From contig JAICZB010000143.1 in NCBI GenBank assembly GCA_025933895.1, positions 1 to 6,592 on the forward strand: DNA of 6,592 bases, read 5' to 3'. Numbering within the stretch: the stretch's first letter is position 1; each line of letters begins with the position of its first letter. The notes under the pieces are model-generated. The model was not told where the DNA came from and ran no database searches. It was given only the letters and a program-made list of their open reading frames with translations. Positions 5,703-6,592 of the stretch are shown one piece after another. The translations under genes and the position numbers were made by a program. The stretch comes from Thermoleophilia bacterium. GTDB lineage: Bacteria > Actinomycetota > Thermoleophilia > Gaiellales > Gaiellaceae.

Positions 5703-6592
5703 ATGAGTTGGTTCATGCATCACGCCGTGCTGTTCGCGCTGCTGTGCGCGGGCGCAGCCGTTCTTTACGGCCTCGGCCTCACCGTCTGGCTGCTGCGGCA
5801 GCCGGCCGGCACCGAACGGATGCAGGAGATCGCGCACGCCGTCCAGGAAGGCGCTGCCGCGTATCTGCGCCGCCAGTACACGACGATCGCCGTCGTCGCC
5901 ATCGTGCCGTTCCTGCTGCTCGGCTTCTACCACTCGCTCGGCTGGGGGACGGCGATCGGCTTCCTCATCGGCGCGGCGCTGTCCGCTGCGGCCGGCTTCA
6001 TCGGGATGAACGTCGCCGTGCGCTCGAACGTACGGACGGCAGAAGCGGCCAGGGATGGGTTGCCCCGTGCGCTCGACGTCGCCTTCCGCGCCGGGTCGGT
6101 GACGGGTCTTCTCGTCGTCGGGCTCGGCCTGTTCGGCGTCGCGGGCTACTACTGGATTCTCACCGCCGGCATCGGCGACTCGCCGAGCCAGGCGATCCAT
6201 CACCTCGTCGGGCTCGCGTTCGGCGGCTCGCTCATCTCCGTCTTCGCCCGGCTCGGCGGCGGCATCTACACGAAGGCGGCGGACGTCGGGGCCGACCTCG
6301 TGGGGAAGATCGAGGCCGGGATCCCGGAGGACGATCCGCGCAATCCGGCAGTGATCGCGGACAACGTCGGCGACAACGTCGGCGACTGCGCCGGCATGGC
6401 GGCCGACCTGTTCGAGACGTACGCCGTGACCGCGGTGGCCGTGATGCTGCTCGGCGTCACGACGGCCTCGGCCTCGGGCAAGAACCTCTGGCTCTTCCCG
6501 TTGGCGATCGGCGCCGTCTCGATCATCGCCTCGATCATCGGCGTCCAGTTCGCGCGCGTCCGCGCGGGCGGCAACGTCATGAACGCGCTCTA
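5703..6592 (+). CDS. hppA: Membrane-bound ion-translocating pyrophosphatase HppA (3'-truncated)
   Basis: HppA is an integral membrane pump that hydrolyses pyrophosphate and moves H+ (in some members Na+) across the cytoplasmic membrane. The frame is open to the window edge; 296 of the usual ~650-800 residues are visible. The ATG follows GGAGGG at 5692-5697, five bases upstream. The first hydrophobic helix is about 8-32. A loop EIAHAVQEGAAAYLRRQY (42-59) typical of the family follows, with further helices at about 61-75, 81-106, 130-155, 167-183, 240-254 and 262-282. The catalytic loop is present in full: GGIYTKAADVGADLVGK (186-202), with the pyrophosphate/Mg-binding Asp residues 194 and 198, then DNVGDNVGDCAGMAADLFE (220-238). 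The GNTTKA/GNTTAA site that separates K+-independent from K+-dependent enzymes lies beyond the edge, so subtype and ion cannot be stated. Identification is firm. Confidence 0.96.
   Translation, partial: MSWFMHHAVLFALLCAGAAVLYGLGLTVWLLRQPAGTERMQEIAHAVQEGAAAYLRRQYTTIAVVAIVPFLLLGFYHSLGWGTAIGFLIGAALSAAAGFIGMNVAVRSNVRTAEAARDGLPRALDVAFRAGSVTGLLVVGLGLFGVAGYYWILTAGIGDSPSQAIHHLVGLAFGGSLISVFARLGGGIYTKAADVGADLVGKIEAGIPEDDPRNPAVIADNVGDNVGDCAGMAADLFETYAVTAVAVMLLGVTTASASGKNLWLFPLAIGAVSIIASIIGVQFARVRAGGNVMNAL

Overview
The window is a dense, GC-rich piece of bacterial chromosome in which every supported gene reads on the + strand. The genes are housekeeping and redox genes with strong G/C bias at third codon positions. 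GTG starts are frequent, and a Rex repressor sits beside a small DUF836-type glutaredoxin. Together these suggest a high-GC actinobacterium. A deep-branching lineage such as Thermoleophilia is my best guess, but it rests on general resemblance and not on a marker gene.

Layout: (1) 2-625 is the 3' part of tsaD (tRNA t6A synthesis), cut by the window edge. (2) 677-1948 is a complete hexameric-type glutamate dehydrogenase. (3) 1945-2190 is a small CxxC glutaredoxin-like protein overlapping the dehydrogenase stop, with no standard start codon. (4) 2248-2868 is Rex, the NADH/NAD+-sensing repressor. (5) 2865-3182 is a probable small protein of unknown function overlapping the rex stop, apparently with a CTG start. 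(6) 3198-4445 is a GT4 glycosyltransferase. (7) 4459-5619 is a YbdK/GCS2-type glutamate-cysteine ligase-like enzyme. (8) 5703 to the right edge is the N-terminal part of a membrane-bound ion-pumping pyrophosphatase (hppA).

The middle of the window has a redox theme: an NAD(P)-linked dehydrogenase, a thiol-disulfide protein, an NADH sensor and a possible low-molecular-weight thiol ligase. The genes are closely spaced, with overlaps at two junctions and gaps of 13-83 bases elsewhere. Putative extended -10 elements sharing the 8-mer TGGTACAA lie ahead of rex and hppA. The glycosyltransferase and the ligase have no Shine-Dalgarno, but a TAnnnT box lies 6-7 bases before each start, which fits leaderless transcripts.

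I see no tRNA or rRNA gene, insertion sequence, CRISPR array, phage gene or defence system. The only stretch over 300 bases without a recognised family is 2869-3197, and most of it is covered by the small unknown ORF. Nothing here is clearly a new biological system. The points most worth a second look are the unusual starts at 1945 and 2865, the unknown protein, and the redox gene grouping.
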